NCBI GenBank assembly: GCA_019096065.1
Contig: JAGUCH010000009.1
Span: 2,118,001-2,182,000 of the forward strand
Direction: 5' to 3'
Length of the DNA: 64,000 bases
Origin: Paracyclopina nana
Taxonomy: Eukaryota; Arthropoda; Copepoda; Cyclopoida; Cyclopettidae
This document shows positions 43,610 through 54,266 of the stretch, piece after piece. The notes under the pieces are model-generated. The model was given only the letters and a program-made list of their open reading frames with translations. It ran no database searches and had not been told where the DNA came from. Position 1 is the first letter of the stretch; each line of letters opens with the position of its first letter. Made by a program: the position numbers and the translations under genes.

Positions 43610-44780
43610 TTAGTCAATTACGATCGCCGTCAAACTCAACATTTTAGTTAAAAGGCCTGCAACAGATGGCGGTAAAAGCATTTGCAGATGTGACGTCATC
43701 AAACATAAACAAAAAAGCTTGAAAATAATTTTGAGAATTCTCTTAATTCAAAGACATTCATGGTGTGCGACGGTCACACCCTCTGAAGCCTAGGATGGTT
43801 AGCATCGGCTTCATGGTCGCGGTACCGTTCGCAGCCTCCGGGTGCTGGCCGGATGTCTACCCGCCTTGGACCCAAAGCCGCAGCCTCAGTGCTCCAACTC
43901 TGGCGAGATACATCACATGGCAAGCTTCAGTGCTGTAGACCAGTGATTGGGCCTCCTACCCTCGTCCTCAACGGCCTCAACAGCCTCAGACAAGGATGCA
44001 TAACTGCCCAGGAAACCTCTATACAAGTTATGGTCGAACAAAGTCAAACAAGGTTGTCTTATTCACTCAGCTTTTAACACCACACAAATTAATGGCAGCA
44101 AATACAAAGAAATAAGTACTGCAGTAAATATTCTTGTGGCCATCTTCTTCATGCCTCAGCACACTTTGGAGAACTTTGGTGGGACAATAGCATGGCAGAG
44201 CTCACTCAATGGGCCATGTGCACTTGGTCCATGTCTTGTTTCTCTGAAGTCCCCCATCGAACTCCTCGAGTATTCTCCTTCTTCTCCCCTCGATCCATCG
44301 CAGCAAGTTCCATCAGCTTCCATCTGCTTCTCTCCGTTATCATGCAGCTGCAGGTCCTCTCTATGTAGCAGCTAGCGACTCCTCCACACAATGGCTAGCA
44401 ACTTCTCCACTCAAGGTCAGGTGAATTGCCATAGGTAAGGCTCAACGCATAGGTAGTAGCAGCAGCAGCAGCAACAATCAGAGAGTTGGAGGAGATGAAA
44501 AGGTGTTTTTAAGAAAGGAGGTTTTGTGATTTGGAGGTGGTGACGTAGCGGTGAATGGGCAACCTTCCGGACTTCTGGCGGCTCCACGGGCTCCACGGTT
44601 TCCACAGGTTCCACTGGAGGGGTCCAATCAAGTCCTATTCTAATCGTAACGTGCACCAGAGACATGATGTACTTATTGCCCATCATTCCCCGGCCCTAAC
44701 TTTTTCAGCTTTTGAAATAGTTTTATGCTCTAAAAATATAAAAAAGGTGTCATTGATCGCTTACATCACATTAAGGTTGA
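43610..44780. other. Intergenic DNA beside the virus-like region
   Basis: Moderately GC-rich, with a short CAG run near 44458-44475 and a CCACNG-rich run near 44580-44620. I see no gene or clear repeat. Confidence 0.4.
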
Positions 44781-44788
44781 TACAGTTA

Positions 44789-46674
44789 TTATACTAACGT
44801 CGCGCCTCCCAGGCCACCCATTCGCATAGTAAGGCGCTGATTTTGGTCAGCATCTTTCTTGCGATCTCCTCTATTGTAACGAAGCCGTGAGCGGGACGTA
44901 TTAGGTCTCACATAGCCTCCATCATCATAACATCGGCTGCATACTCGCCGCCTTTTCCAAATCAATATGCCCATACACGTGAATCCCAGTGCTGCAGACA
45001 ATAGGCTCACCGTCAGGATTATTTCCCAATTATTGAATAAACCTCCAAGTTCATCTTCAGGGAATTTTGTAAAGAACTTCACCATATCACTTTCCCAAGG
45101 AGAGTCCTCGTATCCAGTACTTTGAGTTCCAAGGGAAACTTTACAATTGCTAAGGATCTGATAGGATCCTGGTTCCAATACCATCGAGTTCTTGAAGTCA
45201 TTTAAACAAGTCCTATTAATCATTGCACTTGAGACCAAATTTAAGAACCCTTTATAATTTGCACATCCCACATCAGTGAGTGTGTTAGTTTTAAGTGGCT
45301 CTAATTCACAGGCGTCAAAAGGGTCACCCAGAGCTAGCCCTAAAAGTACTTTAGCACAGTGTTGGACTCCTTCTGTCAAGTCAAAGTCCTTGTTTTCACA
45401 CACGGTTAAGTTATGGTCATGAACGAAGCAATCACTATAGATGGGTATTTCCCGAGACACAAACACTAGATCATTTCGGCGGGTCAAATACCTATCTTGC
45501 AGTAAGAATCCGTTTTTGCTTCGTGACACAATATGATATGTGACCTCAGGGGTAGGGTCCATTTCTTTATACCCAACTATTCCCTGAGTGACAAAGTCTC
45601 CACTCTGCTCAGTGTTCGCCAAAGGTTCATAAACATTAGTAATAGTGGCCGCATTTCTGTCACTATTATGCGCCAGAGTTGGTATGCTGAACCGTGTGCC
45701 TGCCTGTCCAAAATTTCTGGCAAATTGCACAACTGTGTCAGCACATGACAATACTTGCTGCAGATCATTTGGTATTAATCCAGACTTCAAAAAGACCTTG
45801 CTAAAACCTTTCAATAGTCGAAAGGCCAAAGAAACTTTCGGTGGTACTCTCAGTGGAGTGGTATTTGCTATCATGCCATCGGTGAATTTTGTCGATTTAC
45901 CTGATTCTGCTAGGGCCATCACGGCGTTGTAGGCCTTTTCAAGGAAGCTTTTCCTCCCAGACAATTCAGATTTGACAAAGTCCTTATGGGTGATGACAAA
46001 GTCATTTTGAACACATATTGTTGCCTTCCCATCACTGTGTGGTGCATGGGCTTTAACTGACGTCATGGTCCTCGGCCCTTGTCCCACAGTGAAATACCCC
46101 GTGATACACGGGTAACCTGCAATTATCTCATCATCCGGTTTTTTCTCATACCCCACTTGAGGAAATGTGGTTTTCCCATCCAAGGACATAGGTACCTCAT
46201 TGACGATCCGAAACTTTACACATAAAGTTACCTTAGTGGCAAGAGGGCTTTCCTTTGCCGTATAACGTAATAGTTCTAGAAAAACGTCCATGTCTTCATA
46301 AGTTTTAGGGGCAAATGGTACAAACCCTTGACGTTTGGAACAAGCTTTGTCGATGGTGTTAGGGTACTCTCTTCTCCAACTGCCAACATATTCCCAATAT
46401 GGACCAAGTCCTCCTTGTCCTTAACTTCTTTTACCACGGTGTCAATATTATTCAGGACGCCAATTGTTGATTGCAAAAGGCCACTGTAATCCTTCGTATC
46501 TAACACCATAGCCTTTTTCACCATTCTAGGATGATGGACCACTCTAACTGGAACTAGGGCATGTCCGGAATGGCAAAGTGCCTCATCCAGTACGAACTGA
46601 GTATTTGGGTAGTTGGACAGGCCCCAAGTGCCAGATCCCAAAAGGGTGAGTATGAAGGCCAATTCAAACGACAT
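44789..46674 (-). pseudogene. Envelope-like membrane protein gene of the virus-like region
   Basis: This minus-strand gene has an N-terminal signal peptide (ELAFILTLLGSGTWG), a long Cys-containing ectodomain, and near the end one transmembrane helix (WEIILTVSLLSAALGFTCMG), a basic stop (WKRRR) and a short cytoplasmic tail. The layout is that of a type I viral or retroelement envelope glycoprotein; I cannot assign a family. The reading is nearly whole, with about one break. A TATA-like TTTATAAGG lies about 60 bp before the start, on the minus strand near 46732-46738. The region looks young because so much of it is still open. Confidence 0.5.
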
Positions 46675-46799
46675 CTTACCAGCACAAACTCTGATCAGAA
46701 ACTATTTGGGCCCCAAGACCGCTAACTTTCCTTATAAACCCAGACAAGTATGGGCACGCCACCTTACTATGTCTAGACATTCTTTGCTTTTTTCCATTG

Positions 46800-46811
46800 G
46801 TTTTTTATTAT
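46800..46811 (-). terminator. Poly(A) signal for the 458-residue gene
   Basis: TAATAAAA on the minus strand (TTTTATTA on plus), about 105 bp after the stop codon at 46913. Confidence 0.5.
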
Positions 46812-46912
46812 CATAGCATGTCGACATGTATGGTAAAAAGTTAAGAGTATTGGCCCACAACCAAGTATTTTATCAATATGTACAATTCGATTCTGAAGGG
46901 TAATTTCATTTT

Positions 46913-48289
46913 TTAGAACTGCCCGACAAATCCATTAATCGCCTCAGTGAATACCTTGATGTCGCTGGGGGTCATTTCCTCCATTTTAGCCTGGAGGAGA
47001 TAGTTCACACGCTCCTTATTCTTATCGACTTTGGAGCGCTTAGCGTGCAAAATGTCTGGTCCATTCGTTCCTGCGCCAAAAGGGCGCCCGCGCGCTACAT
47101 CGGCGTACAGTCTAGGTCCTCGCCTTGGTTTTTGTTGCCAAGACTTCTCCACAAACGCAGCTAGTTTTTGGGGCCTGGCCCCGGCTGTGTACCTCACGCA
47201 TTGCGGATATGTCCCAATGGCTCGATCGACAAACTGGGCTACCATGGTAGGCAGGAGTGCGGTCATATCGATCTTCACGTCCAATTTTCGTGGTGCTTGA
47301 GCCACACCATTGTTAAGGCAGGACGGCGGTCCCACATACAGTTGCAAGTAAGGCGACGTCAAATCATGGAACATCCGCGGATCCCAAAATGTTGAGTCCA
47401 ATGTTGGCATGATCTGAATGCAGCCTCGCTTGGTATAATGTTTTGAGACTACCACAGGGAGTTGAGCTCCACCCTGTCCACGGATTCCATGAACATAATA
47501 CCCAACAGCTGTTGGGCTCTGGACGGCAGACCAACTCCTGACATTGGCCAACTTATGGACATTCTCGTCATATTCCATCTTGTCGGGCAAGTTGTAGACT
47601 GGTAGATTGTCTAGCATCGGAAATATAACAAGAAAATCGGGAATCTCCCCTCCTTTACTCACTGGCTCGATAATCAATTCAATGCAGTCAAAGTTTTTCA
47701 CCTTCAATGGCCTACGAGGCTCGGTCCGTTCATAGGGTTCTCCATTTATCCTAATCGTTAGGTCAAAAGGCACCTCCTTTCCAACAGTCATGACCTCTTT
47801 CGTAGCTATCTTCAACAGGCTTGCATCATAATGCTGCTGTATAGTAGCTCTGGTCCGGCTCGCCTCCCTCGCATAGGCCTGTAGACCCTCCATGTGGGGA
47901 GGCCTGATCAAATCCTCAAATGGCAATGGGTACCCCAAACTGGAGGATACCCTTTCCAATGGGACCTCGAGGGGTTCCTCTTGGTCCTGGTGCCTAGTTG
48001 TCTGATTCTGGGCTTGATTCTCAATATTGACAGCAGGCATGTTGCGATCCATAACTGGCTCATCATCCTTTAGGAGCTCACTAACCTCATGCTCGTTGAA
48101 CTCTCCAGTCTTATCAGTCTCCATCATGGAGACCAATGCAGATTCTCCTTCCATGGATTCGGTGATCAGAGACATCCTTAGGTTATCGAGGCTATTCAAG
48201 CTATCGCTCATTTCCAGACTGTTGCTGTAGGGCCGTAAACTGCCCTTTTTATACGCATCTTTACAGGTATGCCCCACACTCTCGGGCAT
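46913..48289 (-). CDS. Unrecognised 458-residue protein of the virus-like region
   Basis: An open minus-strand frame that I do not recognise. The first 130 residues are acidic and low in complexity, with many Ser, Glu, Asn and Gln. A more ordered middle (about 135-340) is rich in beta-type residues. The last 100 residues are basic (KPRRGPRLYADVARGRP, then KRSKVDKNKERV). There is no signal peptide or membrane helix. An internal structural or nucleic-acid-binding protein would fit that profile, but this is inference only. A TTTTTTAAAAAAGGG near 48313 on the minus strand may act as its TATA element. It starts 288 bp from the divergent plus-strand gene, so the two probably share a promoter region. 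Confidence 0.5.
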   Translation of the reverse strand: MPESVGHTCKDAYKKGSLRPYSNSLEMSDSLNSLDNLRMSLITESMEGESALVSMMETDKTGEFNEHEVSELLKDDEPVMDRNMPAVNIENQAQNQTTRHQDQEEPLEVPLERVSSSLGYPLPFEDLIRPPHMEGLQAYAREASRTRATIQQHYDASLLKIATKEVMTVGKEVPFDLTIRINGEPYERTEPRRPLKVKNFDCIELIIEPVSKGGEIPDFLVIFPMLDNLPVYNLPDKMEYDENVHKLANVRSWSAVQSPTAVGYYVHGIRGQGGAQLPVVVSKHYTKRGCIQIMPTLDSTFWDPRMFHDLTSPYLQLYVGPPSCLNNGVAQAPRKLDVKIDMTALLPTMVAQFVDRAIGTYPQCVRYTAGARPQKLAAFVEKSWQQKPRRGPRLYADVARGRPFGAGTNGPDILHAKRSKVDKNKERVNYLLQAKMEEMTPSDIKVFTEAINGFVGQF

Positions 48290-48577
48290 TTAAATGCGTG
48301 GGTTGTCCCTTTTTTAAAAAACCCAAGGTCATTTTTTGTCTAGGTAAAAAAGAACAAGGTAACAGGACTTATACCACTTCCTTATAAGATGGGCGCGTGC
48401 GCGCACGCTCATCGTTAAGTTGCACGGACATTTTTGACTTCCTAGGTCGAGAAACGTAGCGAGGGTGCAACAGGCAGTTGCAACTCTCAGCTTTCACTTA
48501 ATGTTGATCATTCTCCCATCGGACTTCGTCCAAGCTGGTCACTTTTCTAGAGATATTCCAATCCCAATCAACCCGCG
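48290..48577. promoter_or_regulatory. Divergent promoter region with a 14-bp palindrome
   Basis: It lies between a minus-strand gene starting at 48289 and a plus-strand gene starting at 48578. Plus-side TATAAG at 48383-48388; minus-side AT-rich TATA-like run near 48313-48327. Seven bases after the plus-side TATA element is a perfect palindrome, GCGTGCGCGCACGC (48395-48408), of alternating purine and pyrimidine and therefore Z-DNA-prone. Confidence 0.5.
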
Positions 48578-49629
48578 ATGGTCATTTTAGCCTGGGTTTC
48601 TCTAACTCCAGAGGGCAGCTCTACAGAGGCTCCCACTGAGGTTCCAATCCAGCCATCAACGGTGGATCCTGCGCTAGTGGATTCTCAAACCACGGGCCCA
48701 GTAGGTCCTACTGTTGCTATTCCTGAGAGTGGCATTTCTGAAGCTGAGGGTGGACCTGGATTTGACCCAGCTCCTGTCGATCCCTTTGAAGTGGAGGTGT
48801 TTAACCCCCGAGAATTAATGCCAGCGGTACCAAATGGTTATCGTCCCGTTGCCCCTCAGAGGGACTGGATCGATGAGGTTTTCAATTATCACCGATATGG
48901 TGTAATGGGGTGGATCGGTCTTGGAGCGTCCATTGGGATGGCTTTGGTAAGTTCAACCTTATAGCTAGTTTAGCAACTATGGCCAAACTTTTATTTACCA
49001 CCTTCTTTCTTACAGATTTTGCTTGGCATGTTGGTGTACTTCTGCGTGTGGACGTCACGATGGTGCCGAAGGTTCGTGGCCACGTTTCGAGCTATTCGTA
49101 CGGAGTCATCGACTGCAAGTGGAGCCATGCAAATGCTTCCCACAAAGGCCCCATCAGAGCATGCAGCGGTATTTCACTGCTGTACCCCAGAGGTCCGAGC
49201 TTTGCCACCAGCCCCGATTATGCGTGACCCTGATGTCCATTCGCTCCAAATGGCAATGGCTGCCATGGACCCCTATGGAACACTACGCCGGAATCCCAGC
49301 ATCATGTCCGGGCTGGCCCACATCTATGACGTCCCTAATCCCAAGGGCTGGGTAAGGACCTATCAATTTATGAACTGTAAACAGGTTACTCATGTACTCT
49401 TTTTCATGCACCTTTTCAGGTACCTGTTACTGAAGGGTGCGGGCCGCGGACTTTGAAGAGACGATCTCGCCGGGCTCGAGCCCGAGATAACCGTCGCTTG
49501 GATTCGGCAGCAGATTCCATTCCGGACAAAGACGAAGTCAATGAGGCTGAACCTCTCTCAATCGCAGATGAGGACCAGGATTCGGCTGGATCAAAGGCTT
49601 CCCAAGACGTCAACAGCGATGCCAACTAA
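48578..49629 (+). CDS. Spliced single-pass membrane protein, 304 residues, unrecognised
   Basis: Three exons, 48578-48946, 49016-49351 and 49420-49629, with phase-0 GT-AG introns of 69 and 68 bp, give one open reading of 304 residues. The first 100 residues are acidic and rich in Pro, Thr and Ser (SSTEAPTEVPIQPSTVDP), like a mucin-type ectodomain. There is one membrane helix at about 112-132 (GWIGLGASIGMAL plus ILLGMLVYFCVW, split by the first intron), then a basic cytoplasmic stretch, an Arg-rich block (KRRSRRARARDNRR) and an acidic end. There is no N-terminal signal peptide, so the helix probably serves as a signal-anchor. A TATA element lies at 48383 and AATAAA at 49930. It is divergent from the 458-residue gene. 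It may be part of the virus-like element or a host gene beside it; I cannot tell. Confidence 0.6.
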
Positions 49630-49929
49630 GGATCGCCACAAACTTATTGCAAGACGAGAAACGCTCTCTTTTCGCACGTATTTAAGCGCGTTTTCTGTAA
49701 CTTTTGTACTTTGTTCTTCTTATCGCGTGCCAATTCTCACTTTATACTTGCATTTCCCGCAGTCTTCGCGGACTTTTCCGCTTTTTCGAGATCTCACAGA
49801 CTTTTCGAGGCTTCGCAGACTTCTTTAAAGCCGGCTTTTTGCACTTGCACTCGTCTTGTTTTTATTTTGATCTCAAAGCTTCCAATATACTCGAGTATAT
49901 ACTATAGTACTTGTATTCTATATATATGT

Positions 49930-49935
49930 AATAAA
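49930..49935 (+). terminator. Poly(A) signal of the 304-residue gene
   Basis: AATAAA lies 300 bp after the stop codon, at the end of a TATATATG-type AT-rich stretch. Confidence 0.6.
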
Positions 49936-50110
49936 GAATTCGACTTCAAGTGGGGTAGCAGGTATTAGCGAAGCCGTTATCTTCATCTGACAGCGCTCCC
50001 AGGCTTTACGTAGAGGCGCGTAATAAAAAGAGGCTTTTTTACACGAAATTTGGCCGATTTCAGACCAGATTTTTCTGGTAGCGCGCCTTGTTTACTAAAA
50101 AGTCCAAAAC

Positions 50111-50820
50111 ATGGCGGGCTTCCTACACGGCTTGTTCGTAAGTTTTTATTTCGATTAAAATCCGGTGAATCCTTTCGCTAAACTGTATCTTTTTCATTGG
50201 GAATGCAGAATCCTTCTACAACAACGGTGGCGCCAGCCACCGAGGCTCCCGTAGGGGCGCCCCCCGCGGCCGAGTCCGCGGCGGGGTGGCCCCAGCCACC
50301 TGCGGCCCCGCCCGCAGCCCCTTTGGGCCATCAGGAGGCGTGCCCTCCCTGCCCCGTTCAGGGCTTCGTAAGTGCATTATTCGTTATCTATTTGGTCAAA
50401 GCTCGACTTTTTCACGTATTACAGGCCGAAGAGATCCTCTAGGGCGTGGCCCTGAACGTGGCAGGGGCAGCCACGTATTACGTGGTGGTGCTCCCCGCCC
50501 TCGTCTGGGTCCACCGGACGAAGCCGAGAGGCCTCTACCGGCTTGTCAGCCGCGTGTGGGCGGAGCCCGAGGACCTCCCCCGCATCAGTGCGTGGGTCCT
50601 CCGCCTTTTGGGCGTGGCGGAGGCGGACCCCCTCGAAGGAGTCGTCTAGTAAGTCTAACTTAATCACTTAAGCCATCACGGCTTCACTATATTCATCTTG
50701 TCTTTTGCAGAACTCGTCGTGTTCCCGGTAGGCCACCGCACCGGCCAGGGCTGGCCCCAACGTGGCCCAAGGCCAGCCCGCCCCCCTCGCCAGGAGGCCT
50801 CCCATTGGGACAATAAAGTC
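50111..50820 (+). other. GC-rich small spliced transcription unit
   Basis: Apparent exons 50111-50137, 50209-50367 and from 50425 are very GC-rich, while the introns between them (71 and 57 bp) are AT-rich and have GTAAG and AG borders. A fourth exon after an intron near 50650-50709 ends at an AATAAA (50812-50817). The start would read MAGFLHGLF, followed by a Thr/Ala/Pro-rich part (STTTVAPATEAPVGAPP) similar in style to the ectodomain of the upstream 304-residue protein. The third exon also encodes a hydrophobic helix (TYYVVVLPALVWVH) and a Trp/Leu/Arg-rich stretch. How the last exons are read is uncertain. It is probably a second small membrane protein of the same region. Confidence 0.45.
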
Positions 50821-50829
50821 CACGTTCAT

Positions 50830-53800
50830 TGTACTTTTGTGTCTACTGTGTTTACCGCAACTCATTTCGCGTTTACCTCAGCAGATAGCTCAGCCTTATG
50901 AAGCTCAGCACCTTTCTAGTCAAGTTCAGCAGTTCATTATCATAGCCAAGCACATTTCGAGTCCAATTTTTTACATTTCATGGCCAAAAGGACCGTAGAC
51001 CATATCTCAGGTGTCAAGAATTGCATTTTAATTGCATAATTAATCATTAGCGAATCATTAGCGGCCCAAATCCACAGATTCGGGCCTGTAAATAAGCTAG
51101 CATTCCAGCTCGACCTTGACGGCCTTGACACTGCAAACGATGCTTCAATGTTCAAGAAAAGCGTTTACTATAGCCCTGCATTCCAGCTCGGGCTTGATGC
51201 AGCACCATATTTGAGTGTCTGCGATTACTACCGGCCAAGCGTTGGTGCTTATGGGCTACCAATGCCAATTTGGCATCCTTTTTTCCTTGGGCATTCCGGC
51301 TCGGCCTTGAGTGCGGCGAAGGAAACGTAGTCCCTACAGGACTGGAAAACCGGCCGTATGTCATTGCACATAGCAAAAGCAAGCTCAAGCACTAGGCAAT
51401 GGCACAATATTCTTTTCCATATCAGGCTAGAAGACGTGTATTTTTCATTTTCTCACATGTCAGTCTACAATGTGTGCTGACCTAGCTTGTTTTGCTAGTG
51501 CTGTGTTTAGCGTAAATTGAATTCTCCACCAAAAAAGAGGGGATTCATGTGGCAACTGCAAGATAGCCACATTTCAGCACTTCTTTTATTTAACAATATG
51601 CCTAATCTTTGTGCACTTTGAACCTTTTCTTCTGTTAGTCCATCTGGCGATCATTAGCGGTATCATTATAACATTAGTCATTTTCATTCTCTTGACTTTT
51701 ATGCAACGTTTTATTTTATTCCTTGTACCCGTCTAATAAATCCCGGAATTTGGGTCACCACTCGAGTCAAGTATGGCCATTTTTGAGTTTAGATAAGTTC
51801 AAAAACCTTCCCAGGTGAATTGTAGGTGCACCGGCGGTTCCACTCTTCATTGTTTGTTTTAGCCTTGGGCAAAACGTTTTTAGTTCGTGGTTAGGCGCAT
51901 GGTGGCGCCACCATTCTACATCTCCAAGCGAAGCCGCTCAAACTGGATTTTTCTAGTGTGGGAGCGTCTCTGGATTTTTGTTCCATAACAACTTTTTGCC
52001 CCCCTTGGAGTCGGGTATCTGTTCAACAGAAACTGGCTCAGCGTCTTTGCGCCATGCAACTCACATTTCAGTCTATCTTGCTCAAATGTTTTTTGTCTAG
52101 CCATTTTGAACAGACTCATCGATTACGTTTTTATCTGTTATCACTGAATTGCATAGCTATTATAGCTCTGCATTCCAGCTCGGTCTTGATGCGTGCATCA
52201 AGTTCGGGTGCTCATAACCGAAATTAATTTAAAAGATTGAGGTTATCAGCACCGATCTTTTCAGCTAATTTCGGTTAGCACTAATAATAAGATCCATAAA
52301 GCAAATTTTGCACCTTTATGTGCTAGTGTTCAGATTTATAGTTTTTGTGGCACTTTGCCATTTCCAGTTTTATCTAGAAATTTTGTTTACAATACTTTCT
52401 CAGAGCGCGAGTGCGCTCAAAATTTGTGAAATTTTTGGGGCGCAGGCTGCATTTCCTGCGGCTACGTGTGAAATTTTTGGGGCGCAGGCTGCATTTCCTG
52501 CGGCTACGTATATATACTCCCCCCTCCACAATTTTCTGCATTTTGTGGGAACTGTAGTGAGCAGTCACACAAAATTCAGGTAAGTATGTTTTCGAATCTT
52601 TAACTATAAAAGATTTAGCAGCTAGGCTAATTTTATTCAATTTTTTATTTGTACTATGGCGCCCGTGGGCACCCTCCATGATATCAAAAACCTAAATCGT
52701 GCCACTGTAAGGAAGGAAGGTCGGCACATACTAAATTTTATTTTTATTTAGAATTACGATTTCCAAAACAAGTTCAGTTGTCACACATAGACTGTTGTGG
52801 CAATCGAACTTAAAATGGTATTTTATGGGGAAACACTTGTTCAACCCCCAAAATACCCCAGTGGTATCCAAAGCTGAAGAATTCACCAGCATATAGGATT
52901 TTTGTTGTCTTTATTAGCCACAAGGGAGCGGCCTATTCCAATAGAGAGTGGGTCCCCACATTTTGTTGAGGCAAGAAGGCCATAGTTTGGGCTGATTATT
53001 CGCCCAGGCACAAAGCTGTACTTAGTATTTCAAAATCCCTTTTAGGGAGATGAATCCCATTTTTGTACAGATTTCCATGTTCCATCCTACTCAAAGTCCG
53101 GAGGCGTCACGCCTAGACCTGCGTTATGCAACCAGGTCAAGGTCGAGACACTCTGATATTATAGGCACAGTAGTCGTTGCAACAGAGTTTTTGTTTTATG
53201 GCATATGCTACTGTAGTATCGTTTCCATGCCAGAACATGTGTGATTTATAAACGTTCTTTTTTTTTTTTTTATCGATGCCCAATCCTCATTTCAGATGTT
53301 GTGCATTTTCCTAACTTCTTCTGAAAGTTTTCAATATCGTTCCAAGATTTTATATAGTAATGCGGCCAACACAAGTCCTCATGCGTATTGTGAGGTTTAT
53401 TGTGTCCCACTTGCACAGTGCCTAGTGCCAACTTTTGCTGTACTAAGGTACGAATGTCCCAGTAGCTATCAATCCACGCAAGGCATGGAGTGGATAGCGG
53501 TTCCATTTGGACATAGCTCAGTGGAGCTTTAACCATAGTTTTCAAAGCATATCTATTCAGATGGGGCATTAGCCCCTCTGGTATTACGCCCATCTGCAAC
53601 TTCCCTCTTGCATGGCGTGTTCATAGTACTTTACTGTATATAACTTATATAACAGTTAACTTTATTCAGGCCAATCGGCCCATCGTCTATTGTAAGCTTG
53701 GCCTCCTACTATAGTAGTAAGGGGCAAGCACACGTAAGTACCGGTCAAATTTTGATTTGCATCGGTATTTATCAGGAAACAGGACAAAATTATTTGTCCC

Positions 53801-54260
53801 ATCAATATTGTAAAAATAACCTACGCAAACTTCATTTATTTTGTCAAAGCAAGCGAGGTTTGGTTTGTTGTTGGATTGAACAATCCCTGGAGGAAGTCCA
53901 AATCCAGTGCCTTGTGGCTTCCATCATTTTTATACATACTTCTAGAACCGCTAACGTACTGCAGAGAGTATGTTTCGTTAGTTGTTTTCTTGCTGTCAAT
54001 GTACTGTTCAGCAACTTATCACCTTTATGCATATTGTACCTTACTGGCGGGCATGTGAAGAGACATTGCCCGTTCGTATCCATTTCTATGATCTTTTTGG
54101 CAAGTGGCCAAATTCAGGTCCGCAATCGACATTTTGCATTAACTTACTTTTGGGTGCGCTTGATTGGTAAAACGGTGCGCCCATATTGGACTGACAAAGT
54201 AAAGGTAGTGACCCCATAAAATATGGGCACTAAGATTACCGTCATCACGTCCTTTCTTAC
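50830..54260. other. 3.4 kb without a clear gene, between the plus-strand units and pol
   Basis: I see no gene here with support. A motif of about 20 bp (CATTCCAGCTCG followed by CTTGA) recurs at 51101, 51179, 51292 and 52171. AATAAA occurs near 51736. A 42-bp direct duplication lies at 52426-52509. A purine run on the minus strand (GGAGGGGGGAG, about 52514-52524) could be a polypurine tract before a 3' LTR, but no LTR pair can be checked within the window. Short open frames near 53270-54220 on both strands have no domain. Confidence 0.4.
52426..52509. repeat. 42-bp direct duplication
   Basis: Two copies of a sequence starting GTGAAATTTTTGGGGCGCAG, at 52426 and 52468. Each copy includes the short inverted pair CGCAGG/CCTGCG, so it can form a small hairpin. 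Confidence 0.75.
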
Positions 54261-54266
54261 GAATCT

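Noticed and set aside
53698-54219. 173-codon plus-strand frame next to pol
   Set aside because: No domain, Cys-rich random-looking composition, and frames of similar quality on the other strand.
52505-54260. 3' LTR of the Ty3-type element just after pol
   Set aside because: A purine run exists on the minus strand, but no second LTR copy is in the window to compare with, and no TG...CA borders stand out.
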